From NCBI RefSeq assembly GCF_900184245.1, contig NZ_FXXB01000008.1, forward strand, positions 620,001-684,000: 64,000 bases of DNA, in the 5' to 3' direction. This document shows positions 1 through 10,494 of the stretch, one piece after another. Each line of letters starts with the position of its first letter. Positions within the stretch are counted from its first letter, which is position 1. The notes under the pieces were generated by a model that was not told the origin of the DNA, did no database searches, and was given only the letters and a program-made list of their open reading frames with translations. The position numbers and the translations under genes are program-made. This DNA is from Brachybacterium massiliense (GTDB lineage: Bacteria; Actinomycetota; Actinomycetes; Actinomycetales; Dermabacteraceae).

Positions 1-231
1 GTCGTCGGAGAGGTCCCAGACGTAATACGGGATGCCGATGCGGTCGGCGGCGCGGCGGGCGTCGGAGGCGTCCTCGACGGTGCAGCAGCCGCGTGAGCCG
101 GTGCGGGTCTGGTCCCGGTTCTTGGACAGCGCCATGTGCACGCCCACCACCTCGTGGCCGGCATCCACGGCACGCGCCGCGGCGACGGCGGAGTCCACCC
201 CGCCGCTCATCGCTGCCAGCACCTTCACCAC
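1..231 (-). CDS. mnmA: tRNA-specific 2-thiouridylase MnmA (5' part, runs off the window)
   Basis: The first 77 codons of a leftward gene whose remainder lies outside the window. MnmA is the cytoplasmic enzyme that thiolates U34 of Lys, Glu and Gln tRNAs, using sulfur relayed from a cysteine desulfurase. The N-terminal PP-loop SGGVDS that binds ATP is clear, followed by the actinobacterial [13 protein letters not shown] stretch. GTG at 231 is the chosen start, with GAGGGAAAGG a few bases upstream; a second GTG follows directly. TACACT at 264..259 could be the -10 element. A cysteine desulfurase, its likely sulfur donor, is read in the same direction at 1255-2442, but the two are separated by an opposite-strand gene. 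Confidence 0.93.
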   Translation of the reverse strand, partial: MVKVLAAMSGGVDSAVAAARAVDAGHEVVGVHMALSKNRDQTRTGSRGCCTVEDASDARRAADRIGIPYYVWDLSDD

Positions 232-374
232 GTCCGCCTTTCCCTCGTCCGGCTGTCCAGTGTACGGAGCGGGACTCCCCTGCCGGGGTGGTGCGATACG
301 TGATCTGCGCCCCGCCTGCGCCGCTCCTGCCCCCCGTGCCGCCCTCCGGAAGGTCTCGCCGACGGTGTCCTGGC

Positions 375-380
375 TACGAT
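375..380 (+). promoter_or_regulatory. Candidate -10 element (TACGAT), leaderless arrangement
   Basis: TACGAT ends exactly 6 nt before the ATG at 387, and no Shine-Dalgarno lies between. A TAnnnT hexamer at this distance would place transcription start at or next to the start codon, as on leaderless actinobacterial mRNAs. No good -35 is visible. The same spacing recurs before three other genes in the window. Confidence 0.5.
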
Positions 381-386
381 CGCGGC

Positions 387-1229
387 ATGGAGCTCCCCGG
401 CCTCGACGCCCCGCAGCAGTCCCTGCTCGCGCAGTGGGCACCTCATGCCGTGCTCGTCCACGACCACAGCTGGGGGCTGGTGCAGACCACGGTGCTCGAG
501 CTCGAGGACCCGGGCCATGGCACGGTCATCGTCAAGGCCGGCGGGCCCGAGGACCATCATCTCGCGCGGGAGCTGCGTGCGCATCGTGAGTGGCTCCGTC
601 CCTGGGTGCGCACCGGGCACGCCCCGCAGCTCCTCGCGGCCGACGCCGAGGCCAAGCTGCTGATGACGCAGTTCCTGCCCGGCCGGCTGGTGGAGGGCCG
701 CCCGGCGCAGGATGATCCGGACACCTACCGGCAGGCCGGTGCGCTGCTCGCCCGCTTCCATGCCCAGCACGCGGAGACCTCGACGGACTGGGACGCACGC
801 CTGACCCAGCGAGCGCGAGGTTGGCTGGAGCGTCCTCACCGGATCGATGCAGGGTCCGCTGCCGCGCTGCGCGCCGAGATCAGCACCTGGCCCCGCACCG
901 GGGAGGTGGCGCTGGTACCGACCCACGGGGACTGGCAGCCCCGCAACTGGCTCATCGATGAGGGCACGGTGCGGGTGATCGACTTCGGGCGCGCCGATCT
1001 GCGGCCCGCGGTCGAGGATCTCGCGCGCCTGGCCCGCCAGGACTTCACCCGCGATCCCGCGCTCGAGCTCGCGTTCCTCGAGGGCTATGGGCACGATCCG
1101 CGCGAAGCAGGGCTGTGGCGGCGCACGCTCATGGTCGAGGCGATCGGCACGGCCGTCTGGGCCCATGGCGTGGGCGATGCGTCGTTCGAGCAGGTGGGAC
1201 TGGATCAGATCGCGCAGCTGCTCGGCTGA
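387..1229 (+). CDS. Aminoglycoside phosphotransferase-family (APH) kinase, substrate unknown
   Basis: A 280-residue protein of the APH/choline-kinase fold. The catalytic loop [10 protein letters not shown] (about residues 179-188) and metal-binding DFGRA (about 199-203) are intact, so it should be an active small-molecule kinase. The sequence does not reveal the substrate; members phosphorylate aminoglycosides, homoserine, fructosamine, methylthioribose and other compounds, and a resistance role should not be assumed. The start is the ATG at 387, because the open frame upstream runs through mnmA's promoter region and the -10-like TACGAT sits 6 nt before this ATG. The gene is divergent from mnmA and convergent with the cysteine desulfurase. 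Confidence 0.82.
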   Translation: MELPGLDAPQQSLLAQWAPHAVLVHDHSWGLVQTTVLELEDPGHGTVIVKAGGPEDHHLARELRAHREWLRPWVRTGHAPQLLAADAEAKLLMTQFLPGRLVEGRPAQDDPDTYRQAGALLARFHAQHAETSTDWDARLTQRARGWLERPHRIDAGSAAALRAEISTWPRTGEVALVPTHGDWQPRNWLIDEGTVRVIDFGRADLRPAVEDLARLARQDFTRDPALELAFLEGYGHDPREAGLWRRTLMVEAIGTAVWAHGVGDASFEQVGLDQIAQLLG

Positions 1230-1254
1230 GCCCGGCCACCCGCTGCGCAGTGCT

Positions 1255-2442
1255 TCAGCCGAAGAGCGCCCCGACCGCCCGAGCCCGCTCGAGCGATTCG
1301 GGCAGCGCCGCGAGCAGGAGATCGATGTCCCGCTCGGTGCTGGTCCAGCCCAGGGACAGGCGCAGCGCCCCGCGCGCCTGCTGATCGCTGACACCCATCG
1401 CCGCGAGCACCGGACTGGCCTGGGTCACGCCGGCCGAGCAGGCGGAGCCTGCGGCGGAATCCACGCCGCGCTCGTCCAGCAGGAACAGCAGCGAGTCGGA
1501 GTCCGCGCCGGGGAAGATCACGTGCACGATGTGGCCGGACTGCGGGGCATCCTCGGGCAGGGTGAAGCGGGCCCCGGGATCGACGGCGCGGATGCCGGCC
1601 CGGAGCCTGGCTGAGAGAGCCCGCAGCCGCCGGGACTGCTGCTCGCGCTCGGCGAGGGTCTCCTGCAGTGCGGCCGCATAGGCGGCGGTGTGCGCAGCGT
1701 CCAGAGTCCCGGAGCGCACTCCTCGCTGCTGGCCCCCGCCGGTGCTGGTCACGGCGAAGGGCACCTCGGGCTTCGCCACGAGTGCCCCCACCCCCACCGG
1801 CGCACCGATCTTGTGCCCCGACAGGGACATCAGATCCACGTCCTCCCAGGACGGCAGGGATACATGCCCCACCCCCTGCACCGCATCGGTGTGGACGAGC
1901 GTGCCGTGGGGGCGGGCAGCCGCGGCGAGGGCGGCCAGGTCCTGCACGGCGCCGGTCTCGTTGTTGACCAGCGCGGCGCTGACCACGCTGACCGCGCCGT
2001 CGGCGAGCGCTGCGGCGACCCCCTCGGGCCGCAGCGCACCGAGGTGGTCCACCGGCAGCTCTCTGGCCTCGATCGCGGGGGAACCGGAGGCGAGGGAGCC
2101 GGCGGTGGCGACGACCGCCGGATGGTCCGTCGCGGCGACCGCGACCGCGGTGCGCTCAGGGTCCTTGGCGTGTGCTCCCAGCGCGACGGCGCGCAGGGCC
2201 AGGTTGTCCGCCTCGGTGCCGCCCGAGGTCATGATCAGCCAGGAGCGGCGCACCCCCAGCAGCGAGGCGATCTGCTCGAGCGCCTCGTCCAGCACGCTGC
2301 GGGCGCGCCGCCCCGAGGAGTGGACCGAGGAAGGGTTCCCGCGCACCGCCGAGGCCTCGAGGAACGCCTCCCGCGCCGCTGGTCGCAGCACCGTGGTCGC
2401 GGCGTGGTCGAGGTAGGCGCGCTCGCGCTCGTCAGCGCTCAC
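1255..2442 (-). CDS. Cysteine desulfurase, NifS/IscS-like (class V aminotransferase fold)
   Basis: A 395-residue PLP enzyme that takes sulfur from cysteine as an enzyme persulfide. The Schiff-base lysine is in SGHKIGAP (K211) and the persulfide cysteine in AAGSACSAG (C335); the N-terminal YLDHAATT is typical. The short loop around the active cysteine fits the NifS/IscS type. Its ATG overlaps the stop of the upstream TPR gene by 4 bp, so it is probably translated as the last gene of the MoxR/VWA operon. mnmA lies downstream on the same strand and is the likely recipient of its sulfur. Confidence 0.9.
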   Translation of the reverse strand: MSADERERAYLDHAATTVLRPAAREAFLEASAVRGNPSSVHSSGRRARSVLDEALEQIASLLGVRRSWLIMTSGGTEADNLALRAVALGAHAKDPERTAVAVAATDHPAVVATAGSLASGSPAIEARELPVDHLGALRPEGVAAALADGAVSVVSAALVNNETGAVQDLAALAAAARPHGTLVHTDAVQGVGHVSLPSWEDVDLMSLSGHKIGAPVGVGALVAKPEVPFAVTSTGGGQQRGVRSGTLDAAHTAAYAAALQETLAEREQQSRRLRALSARLRAGIRAVDPGARFTLPEDAPQSGHIVHVIFPGADSDSLLFLLDERGVDSAAGSACSAGVTQASPVLAAMGVSDQQARGALRLSLGWTSTERDIDLLLAALPESLERARAVGALFG

Positions 2443-3368
2443 CAGGGCTTCACCGGGTCATCGTTCGACCCGCCGTCATCCTCGCCCTCGCCGCCCTGGG
2501 CGTCGCGGTTGCGCTCCTCGAGCTCGTCGTCCTTCTGGTCCTCCTCGGAGCCGCCGTCGGTCGGGGCCTCCTCCTCGGGGCCGTCGCCCTCGGGATCCTC
2601 ACGGGTGGGATCGCCGGGATCCTGCTGGCCGGGGGTGCCGCCCTCCTCGGTGCCGCGGTCGTTCGGGTCGTTGCCGGCCTCCTCGTCGGCCCCTCGGCGC
2701 TTCTCCTCGATGCGGTCGCCGTTGCCCTCGGTGGTCTCGGAGTCCTCGTTGCCGGCTCCGCCGCCGCCCTCGCCCTCTCCTTCGCCGCCGCTTCCGCCGC
2801 CGGCGCAGGGGGCCAGCAGCTGCTCGGCCTCGAAGAGTCGATCGGCGCGCTGCTGGGGGTCCTCGATCAGATCGGCCTGGCGCTCGATCGCGATCGCGAG
2901 GTTGTTGATGATCTTGCACTGGGCGTGCATCGGCGAGTTGATGTCGCTGTGCGCGTTCCACTCGTCCAGGGCGATCCTCAGCTCGGCCTCGGCCTCGGCG
3001 TCCTTCCCCTGCTGCAGCAGGGAGGTGCCCTCGGACATGTGCGGGAGGTAGGGCTCGAACCAGTTGGCGAGCTCGACCGGTCCCAGCCGCTCGATCGCCT
3101 CGGGGTAGGCCTCCTCCTCATAGGCGCTGAGGTGGGTGGCCTGCGTGATCGGCATCGACACGAACTTCACCATCAGCAGCGCGAGCGCGATCAGCAGCGG
3201 CGAGAGCACCACGAACACGATCAGGCGGGTCAGCCGCAGCCGGCGCACGTTCAGCCCGAAGTCGCTCGGTCGGCCGCGCTCGTCCTGCGTGAGCGCGGGC
3301 GGGGTGCTCGCGCTCTGGGGCCCGGCGGGTTCGGCGGCGGGGCTCTTCTGCGACAGTCCTGTGCTCAT
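2439..3368 (-). CDS. Single-pass membrane protein with a highly acidic C-terminal tail (MoxR/VWA operon, TPR-like)
   Basis: A 309-residue protein. Residues 1-45 are cytoplasmic, with basic RRLRLTR just before one membrane segment (about 47-70). The central 75-180 region is helical and contains a short TPR-like stretch (EGTSLLQQGKDAEAEAELRIALDEW). The last ~120 residues are low-complexity and dominated by Glu, Asp and Gly. In MoxR operons this position is often held by a TPR protein that follows two von Willebrand proteins, so a BatC/BatE-like role is inferred. It overlaps both neighbours by 4 bp (3365-3368 and 2439-2442). The molecular function is unknown. Confidence 0.72.
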   Translation of the reverse strand: MSTGLSQKSPAAEPAGPQSASTPPALTQDERGRPSDFGLNVRRLRLTRLIVFVVLSPLLIALALLMVKFVSMPITQATHLSAYEEEAYPEAIERLGPVELANWFEPYLPHMSEGTSLLQQGKDAEAEAELRIALDEWNAHSDINSPMHAQCKIINNLAIAIERQADLIEDPQQRADRLFEAEQLLAPCAGGGSGGEGEGEGGGGAGNEDSETTEGNGDRIEEKRRGADEEAGNDPNDRGTEEGGTPGQQDPGDPTREDPEGDGPEEEAPTDGGSEEDQKDDELEERNRDAQGGEGEDDGGSNDDPVKPW

Positions 3369-4360
3369 CTCTGCGCTCCCGATATGTCGTAGCGGTCGAG
3401 CCTCCGGGGCAGGCGGTAGGTCATCTCGCCGAGCTCCCAGATCAGCAGTGCGGCCAGCGGGATCGCGGCCACCCAGTACCAGTCATCGAAGCTCGCCACC
3501 CCTCGCGTCGACTCTATCGGGACGGGGCTGAGCTCGATGCCCTCCATCGTGCCCTCGATCGGAGCCTCGGGGTCATCGCGGTGGAGGTAGGGCACGCCCA
3601 TCCCGCCCGCGATGGTCTGCAGCTGCTGCTCGTCGATGCGCGAGATGCCCGGCTGGCCGTCGGGCCCGGTGATGTACTCGCCGTGGTCCTCGCCGCCCTG
3701 GGCCTTCATCGGCCCGCCCTCGGCGGTGCCGTAGCCCAGCACGGCCCCGCCGTCGATGAAGCCGGCGGCCTGGCTGAAGGACTCCGACTCCTGCTCGTCG
3801 GTGTTCTCGCCGTCGGAGAGGAAGTAGACGAGCACGCTCGACTCGGGATCCTGCTCGCGCGCCTCGGAGATCTCCACCAGCAGCGGGGTCAGGGCGCGGT
3901 CCACGTTCGAGCCCTTGGAGTAGGCGGTGGGCTCGGTGGTGAGGGTGTCGATCCAGGCCCGCGCCGCGCCGGCGTCGGTGGTCAGCGGCAGCTGCTGGGT
4001 GGCGGTCGAGTCGAAGGCGATGATCGAGTAGCGCGCGCCCTCGGTCATGCCCATCACCCGCTCCATATCCGCCTTCACACCGTCGAGGCGGGGCTGCTCG
4101 CCCGCGTAGTCCTCGGCGTTCATCGACCCGGTGCGGTCCACCACGAAGAACACGTTCGCGTTCATCCGCTGGGTCTGCTCGCCCTCGATCGGGGTGACCG
4201 GGCGCAGCGCCACCACGAGCAGCAGCAGCACCATCAGCAGGCGGCGCGCCCAGGCCACTCGCTGGCGCGGACGCAGGATCAGCAGCGCCGTGCACAGGAT
4301 CAGCATCAGCGCGAACAGCGGGATCGTGGCCCACAGGGGGATCAGGTGCTCGAGATACAT
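3365..4360 (-). CDS. Membrane-anchored von Willebrand factor A protein (BatB-like)
   Basis: A 331-residue protein with two N-terminal membrane segments (about 7-28 and 38-54), an extracytoplasmic VWA domain and one C-terminal segment (WYWVAAIPLAALLIWELGE). The MIDAS metal site is DRTGS (D75-S79). Start ATG at 4360 overlaps the upstream stop as TGATG and has GGAGAG 6-8 nt before it; ATG at 4375 would add five residues but lacks a Shine-Dalgarno. It pairs with the next VWA gene upstream, as in Bat-type operons where MoxR and VWA proteins are thought to act together as a metal-dependent chaperone or stress module. The specific client is unknown. Confidence 0.85.
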   Translation of the reverse strand: MYLEHLIPLWATIPLFALMLILCTALLILRPRQRVAWARRLLMVLLLLVVALRPVTPIEGEQTQRMNANVFFVVDRTGSMNAEDYAGEQPRLDGVKADMERVMGMTEGARYSIIAFDSTATQQLPLTTDAGAARAWIDTLTTEPTAYSKGSNVDRALTPLLVEISEAREQDPESSVLVYFLSDGENTDEQESESFSQAAGFIDGGAVLGYGTAEGGPMKAQGGEDHGEYITGPDGQPGISRIDEQQLQTIAGGMGVPYLHRDDPEAPIEGTMEGIELSPVPIESTRGVASFDDWYWVAAIPLAALLIWELGEMTYRLPRRLDRYDISGAQR

Positions 4361-5382
4361 CAGCGGGCTCTCCATCCCAGCAGCAGGATCCCCACCAGCG
4401 TGAGGAAGGTGAGCACGAAGCCCACCATCGGATGATCGGTGCGCACCACGGTCGGGGTCGCGCCGAGCACCTCCGCCTGCGTCTTCTGGATCTCGTTGAT
4501 GATCGAGGGGATCGCCTGCGGGTCGGAGGACTCGTACAGTGCGCCGTCCTGATCCTCGGTGGCGGTCTGCAGCTCCTCGAAGCACTGGGGACCGCACTCG
4601 TAGGGCCCGGGGTAGAAGGTGTACAGGTCGATCTTGCGGGTAGCGACCCGCTCGGTGGCCTCCTCGAGGGTGAAGATCGGCTCGCCGTTGACCTCGTTGT
4701 CCGTCGCGAAGATGATCGAGCGCGAGCGATCCTGCTCCGCCTGGTCGAACACCTGGGCGCAGGAGGCGAGGCCGTCGGGGACCACCGAGGCCTCGTCGGG
4801 GATCCCACGGGTGCCGTCCACGAACTCGACGTACTGGCGCACCTTCTCGTCGGAGTAGTCCTGGCTGCCCAGGCGGTACCCGAACTCGTCGAAGTCGATC
4901 GCCTCCGACGCCGCCTCGAGCTCGCGCTGGATCAGGTCGTAGTCGTTGGTCAGCGGGAACACCGTGCGGCTGGTCGAGTTGAAGATGGACAGCGCCACGC
5001 GCTCGCCCTCGAAGCCGTCCACCATCTCGGCGAAGGTCGCGAGGATCTCGGTGTCGTACTCGTACATCGAGCCGGACACGTCCAGGCACAGCACGATGTC
5101 GCGCGAGGAGAACTCGGGCGTCTCGATCCGCTCGCTCGCGATCCGGCCGGACAGCACCGAGGCCGAGATCACCGCGAGCACCGCGACGCCCACCTGCAGC
5201 ACCCGCACGATGCGGGCGGTGCGCTGGGCGCGCACGAAGCTCGGTATGCGGTCCATGTACTGGGAGTTCGCCACCAGCACCGGGGAGCGGCGCATCGCGC
5301 GGCGGTTCCAGAAGGTGATCGCCCAGACCGCGAGCGCGGCGATCAGCAGCAGCGCCGTGACCCACCAGAAGATCATGACCAC
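4360..5382 (-). CDS. Membrane-anchored von Willebrand factor A protein (BatA-like)
   Basis: A 340-residue protein with an N-terminal membrane helix (about 4-24), a second at about 60-78, a VWA domain whose MIDAS motif is DVSGSM (D101-S105), and a C-terminal membrane helix ending in GWRAR. Both termini are thus anchored and the VWA domain faces one side of the membrane. It overlaps the 168-residue protein gene by 10 bp upstream and the next VWA gene by 1 bp downstream, so it is firmly part of the operon. By analogy with BatA it should bind partners through Mg2+ at the MIDAS site. Confidence 0.86.
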   Translation of the reverse strand: MVMIFWWVTALLLIAALAVWAITFWNRRAMRRSPVLVANSQYMDRIPSFVRAQRTARIVRVLQVGVAVLAVISASVLSGRIASERIETPEFSSRDIVLCLDVSGSMYEYDTEILATFAEMVDGFEGERVALSIFNSTSRTVFPLTNDYDLIQRELEAASEAIDFDEFGYRLGSQDYSDEKVRQYVEFVDGTRGIPDEASVVPDGLASCAQVFDQAEQDRSRSIIFATDNEVNGEPIFTLEEATERVATRKIDLYTFYPGPYECGPQCFEELQTATEDQDGALYESSDPQAIPSIINEIQKTQAEVLGATPTVVRTDHPMVGFVLTFLTLVGILLLGWRAR

Positions 5383-5879
5383 GAGCGGATCACCTCCCTC
5401 GCCCGGCGCACGGACTCACGCAGGTCGCGGTCCGAGGACAGCGCGAAATCGGGTTCGTACAGATCGGCGATCAGCGTGCCGACGGGGCGGGTGCGCGGAT
5501 CCGCGAGCAGCGTGGCGAGGTCCTGGCTGGTGACGTCGTGGCCCGTGGTGCGGCGCACGAAGCGGCGCATCACGCCGGTGAGCTCGTGGTGGCCCTCGCG
5601 GGCGCCGAGCTGCTCGGCGTCGTGACGGTCGGCGATGTCGTTGACGGCGCGCAGGAACTCCGCCTTGAGGGTCTCGGCGTCGGTGGGGCGGCCGCGGTAG
5701 GCGACGCGCTTCTCGATCGCACGGGTGATCTTCAGCGTCCCCCAGATCAGGGCGATGATCACCACCAGGCACAGCACCGCGAGGATGATCCAGGCGATCG
5801 AGTACTGGGGCGGGGCGATGATCTCCGGGGGCGCCGGCTCGGCCCGCAGCACCCCGGCGAGCGGCTCAGGAACGGGCAT
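5373..5879 (-). CDS. Small membrane protein of the MoxR/VWA operon (DUF4381-like)
   Basis: A 168-residue protein: a proline-rich N-terminus, one strong membrane helix (about 27-50), then a basic cytoplasmic domain with predicted helices. Position between DUF58 and the VWA genes, size and topology match the DUF4381-like proteins of MoxR operons, which have no defined biochemical role. It overlaps DUF58 by 14 bp and the VWA gene by 10 bp. Assignment is by context and topology rather than a diagnostic motif. Confidence 0.65.
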   Translation of the reverse strand: MPVPEPLAGVLRAEPAPPEIIAPPQYSIAWIILAVLCLVVIIALIWGTLKITRAIEKRVAYRGRPTDAETLKAEFLRAVNDIADRHDAEQLGAREGHHELTGVMRRFVRRTTGHDVTSQDLATLLADPRTRPVGTLIADLYEPDFALSSDRDLRESVRRAREVIRSWS

Positions 5880-6762
5880 GGCGGTACTCCCTCGACCGCA
5901 GCAGGGCGATCATGTCGTCCACGACGGTGCTCTCCCCCTGGGTGAGCATGTGGCTGATGTGCAGTCTGTCCAGCATCTCCTCGACCCCGTCGCGCCGGGC
6001 CTGCCGGTAGGCGGCGACGTCCCGTGCGACCTTCCGCGAGGTGCGCGCCATCGAGGCGATCTCGCGGGGCGAGTCGACGTCGACCACGTCATGCTCGAGC
6101 GCGGTGCCCTGGAGCGGATCCGCATCGGCGATGCGGATCACGATCAGGTCGTGGCGGGTCTTCAGGCGCCGCAGCAGCGTGAAGTCCTCCACGGTGGGGT
6201 GGGCCTCGTCGGTGATGATCGTCATCAGGGTCGGTCGTGTGGTGACGCGGAAGGCCCGCTCGAGCAGCCAGGCGCTGCTGGCGGGCGCGGCCGCGGTGGT
6301 GGTGGCCTGCTGGGCGGTGCGCAGCAGCAGCTCGAGGTGACCGTCGCTGGACCTCGAGGGCAGCTGGATGGGGCGGCTCTCGCTGCCGGCCACCATGCCC
6401 ACCAGGTCGCCGTTCTTCTGGGCCAGGAAGCACACCATGCCGGCGGCGAGGATCATCGCCTCGCGCTTGGAGGTGCCGTCGGCGGCGGTCGCCGCCATCG
6501 CGGAGGAGGTGTCCGCCACGATCGAGAGGTGGCGCACCCGCTCCTCGTTGAACTGGCGGATCAGCGGCTCGCCGGAGCGGGCGGTGGCCTTCCAGTCGAT
6601 GTCGGAGACCTTGTCCCCGGGCTGGTAGTACTTCAGGTCGTCGAAGTCCTCGCCGCTGCCCTTGAACAGCGAGCGTCCCCGGCCCTGGATCAGGCCGCGC
6701 GCGCGGTGGGAGGTGTGCAGATCCACCCGTGCCTTGACGCGGGTCAGCAGAGAGGTGGCCAT
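5866..6762 (-). CDS. DUF58 domain protein (MoxR operon)
   Basis: A 298-residue soluble protein with the DUF58 signature DIDWKATARSGEPLIRQF (from residue 54), preceded by GSGEDFDDLKYYQPGD, which is also typical. DUF58 is a divergent VWA-like fold; the DTSSAM at about residue 88 occupies the MIDAS-like position. These proteins are almost always encoded right after a MoxR ATPase, as here (32-bp gap), and are thought to be its adaptor or target. No membrane segment is seen. Confidence 0.88.
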   Translation of the reverse strand: MATSLLTRVKARVDLHTSHRARGLIQGRGRSLFKGSGEDFDDLKYYQPGDKVSDIDWKATARSGEPLIRQFNEERVRHLSIVADTSSAMAATAADGTSKREAMILAAGMVCFLAQKNGDLVGMVAGSESRPIQLPSRSSDGHLELLLRTAQQATTTAAAPASSAWLLERAFRVTTRPTLMTIITDEAHPTVEDFTLLRRLKTRHDLIVIRIADADPLQGTALEHDVVDVDSPREIASMARTSRKVARDVAAYRQARRDGVEEMLDRLHISHMLTQGESTVVDDMIALLRSREYRHARS

Positions 6763-6794
6763 CGGCTCCCGCCCTCCTCGATCGTGGGTGGCAC

Positions 6795-7946
6795 TCAGGG
6801 CATCGGCACGGCGTGGAACACCGCGTCGATGATCTGCTCGGGCTTGATCCCGCTGGCGAGCGCGTCGAAGGTGAGGACCAGGCGGTGGCGCAGCACCCCG
6901 TGGCGCATGGCGCGCACATCATCGGGGGTGACGTAGTCGCGGCCGTTGAGGAGGGCGTGCGCCTGGCCCACGCGCATCAGGGCGAGGGAGCCGCGGGGGC
7001 TCGCGCCCACCCGCACCGACTGGGTGAGGTTCGGGACCGGGCGGGGGCCCGAGCCGCGGGTGGTGAAGATCAGATCGATGATGTAGCGCTTGACCGCCGG
7101 GTCCACGTACACCTGGTCCACCATCTGCTGGAGGAAGCGCACGTCCTCGAGCGTCACAGTGCCCATCGCCTCGCGCGGGCCGGTGAGGCTGCCCGCGGTG
7201 GAGCGGTCCAGGATCTCGTGCTCCTCGGCGGGGCGCGGATAGGTGAGGATCTCCTTCATCAGGAATCGATCCATCTGCGCCTCAGGGAGGACGTAGGTGC
7301 CCTCCTCCTCGATCGGGTTCTGGGTGGCGAGCACCATGAACGGCTCGGGCAGCTTGTACACCTCGCCGCCGATGGAGGTCTGGCGCTCCTGCATCGCCTC
7401 GAGCATCGCCGACTGCGTCTTCGCGCTCGAGCGATTGATCTCGTCCAGCAGCACCACGTTCGCGTGCACAGGGCCGAGCTGGGTGGTGAAGGTGCCCGAG
7501 CCGTAGTTGAAGATCTGGGTGCCGATGATGTCGTTGGGCATCAGGTCGGGGGTGCACTGGATGCGTGCGAAGGAGCCGGTGATCGAGGAGGCCAGGGCAC
7601 TCGCGGCGGTGGTCTTGGCCAGCCCGGGCACGGACTCCAGCAGCACGTGACCGCCCGCGGCGAGCGCGGCCAGCAGGGTGGTGCGCAGGTTCTCCTGGCC
7701 CACCACGCGCGAGCCGAACACGCCCGAGATGGTGGAGATGATCGCGCCGGCGCGCTCGAGCTCACGGGGCGGGATCGCCGCCTGCGAGGGCGCGAATCCG
7801 CCGGGTCCGCGGCCGGGCCCCGAGGCGGAGGAGGCCGACGGGCCCGAGGGCTGTGCAGGCACTGCGGGCTGTGCGGGCGCGGCGGGCTGTGCGGGCGCGG
7901 CGGGACGTGCCTGGTTCGCGGGCTGCGGGCTGGGTGGAATGCTCAT
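6795..7946 (-). CDS. MoxR-family AAA ATPase
   Basis: A 383-residue AAA+ ATPase, first gene of the leftward MoxR/DUF58/VWA operon. Walker A is VPGLAKTT (K111) and Walker B LLDEINRSS; the sensor region TQNPIEEEGTY is textbook MoxR. MoxR ATPases act as chaperones that mature or assemble protein complexes together with the VWA proteins encoded downstream. The first ~60 residues are a non-conserved linker with four near-repeats of QPA(A/V)PA, unusual for the family. The start is the ATG at 7946. The 241-bp region to glgX must hold divergent promoters. Confidence 0.92.
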   Translation of the reverse strand: MSIPPSPQPANQARPAAPAQPAAPAQPAVPAQPSGPSASSASGPGRGPGGFAPSQAAIPPRELERAGAIISTISGVFGSRVVGQENLRTTLLAALAAGGHVLLESVPGLAKTTAASALASSITGSFARIQCTPDLMPNDIIGTQIFNYGSGTFTTQLGPVHANVVLLDEINRSSAKTQSAMLEAMQERQTSIGGEVYKLPEPFMVLATQNPIEEEGTYVLPEAQMDRFLMKEILTYPRPAEEHEILDRSTAGSLTGPREAMGTVTLEDVRFLQQMVDQVYVDPAVKRYIIDLIFTTRGSGPRPVPNLTQSVRVGASPRGSLALMRVGQAHALLNGRDYVTPDDVRAMRHGVLRHRLVLTFDALASGIKPEQIIDAVFHAVPMP

Positions 7947-8187
7947 GCGCTGGGGCTCCCCCGTCGTGCGTTCGACTCGTGCGGCGTGGACTGCAGATGC
8001 TCTCGGGCACGGCCGCGGTGCTCCGCCCCTCCCCCGAGGTGGCCGGAGGCCGACAGGTCATGACCGTGCTGATCGCCCTCCATCCGCCGCCGGCGGATCG
8101 AGGATCACCTGGCCGATCCTAGCGGCACCGCCCGCCGCCGGTGGGCATCGGGCCCGGCGTGGACGACGGGGATGGGAGAATGCCCGG
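7947..8187. promoter_or_regulatory. Divergent intergenic region between moxR and glgX
   Basis: These 241 bp separate two divergent operons, so they should carry both promoters. The only element that can be supported is GAGAAT at 8176-8181, ending 6 nt before the glgX GTG. No operator palindrome or riboswitch-like structure is evident. Confidence 0.4.
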
Positions 8188-10401
<2,214 letters not shown>

Positions 10402-10494
10402 GCAGCGGACCCTCGCGAGCGGCTATCGTGAGGACCGTCACCGCGACCGTCGCAGAGCACCTCGTCACCGGCGAGAGCTCAGGCAGGAGAGGCC

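Noticed and set aside
387..1229. Aminoglycoside resistance gene
   Set aside because: The APH fold is shared by many metabolic kinases, and nothing in sequence or context points to antibiotic substrates.
225..1394. Long antisense ORF of 389 codons over the APH gene, and many similar long ORFs across the window
   Set aside because: High GC makes stop codons rare in all frames. These ORFs are Arg/Ala/Gly/His-rich, lack motifs and lie opposite clearly conserved genes.
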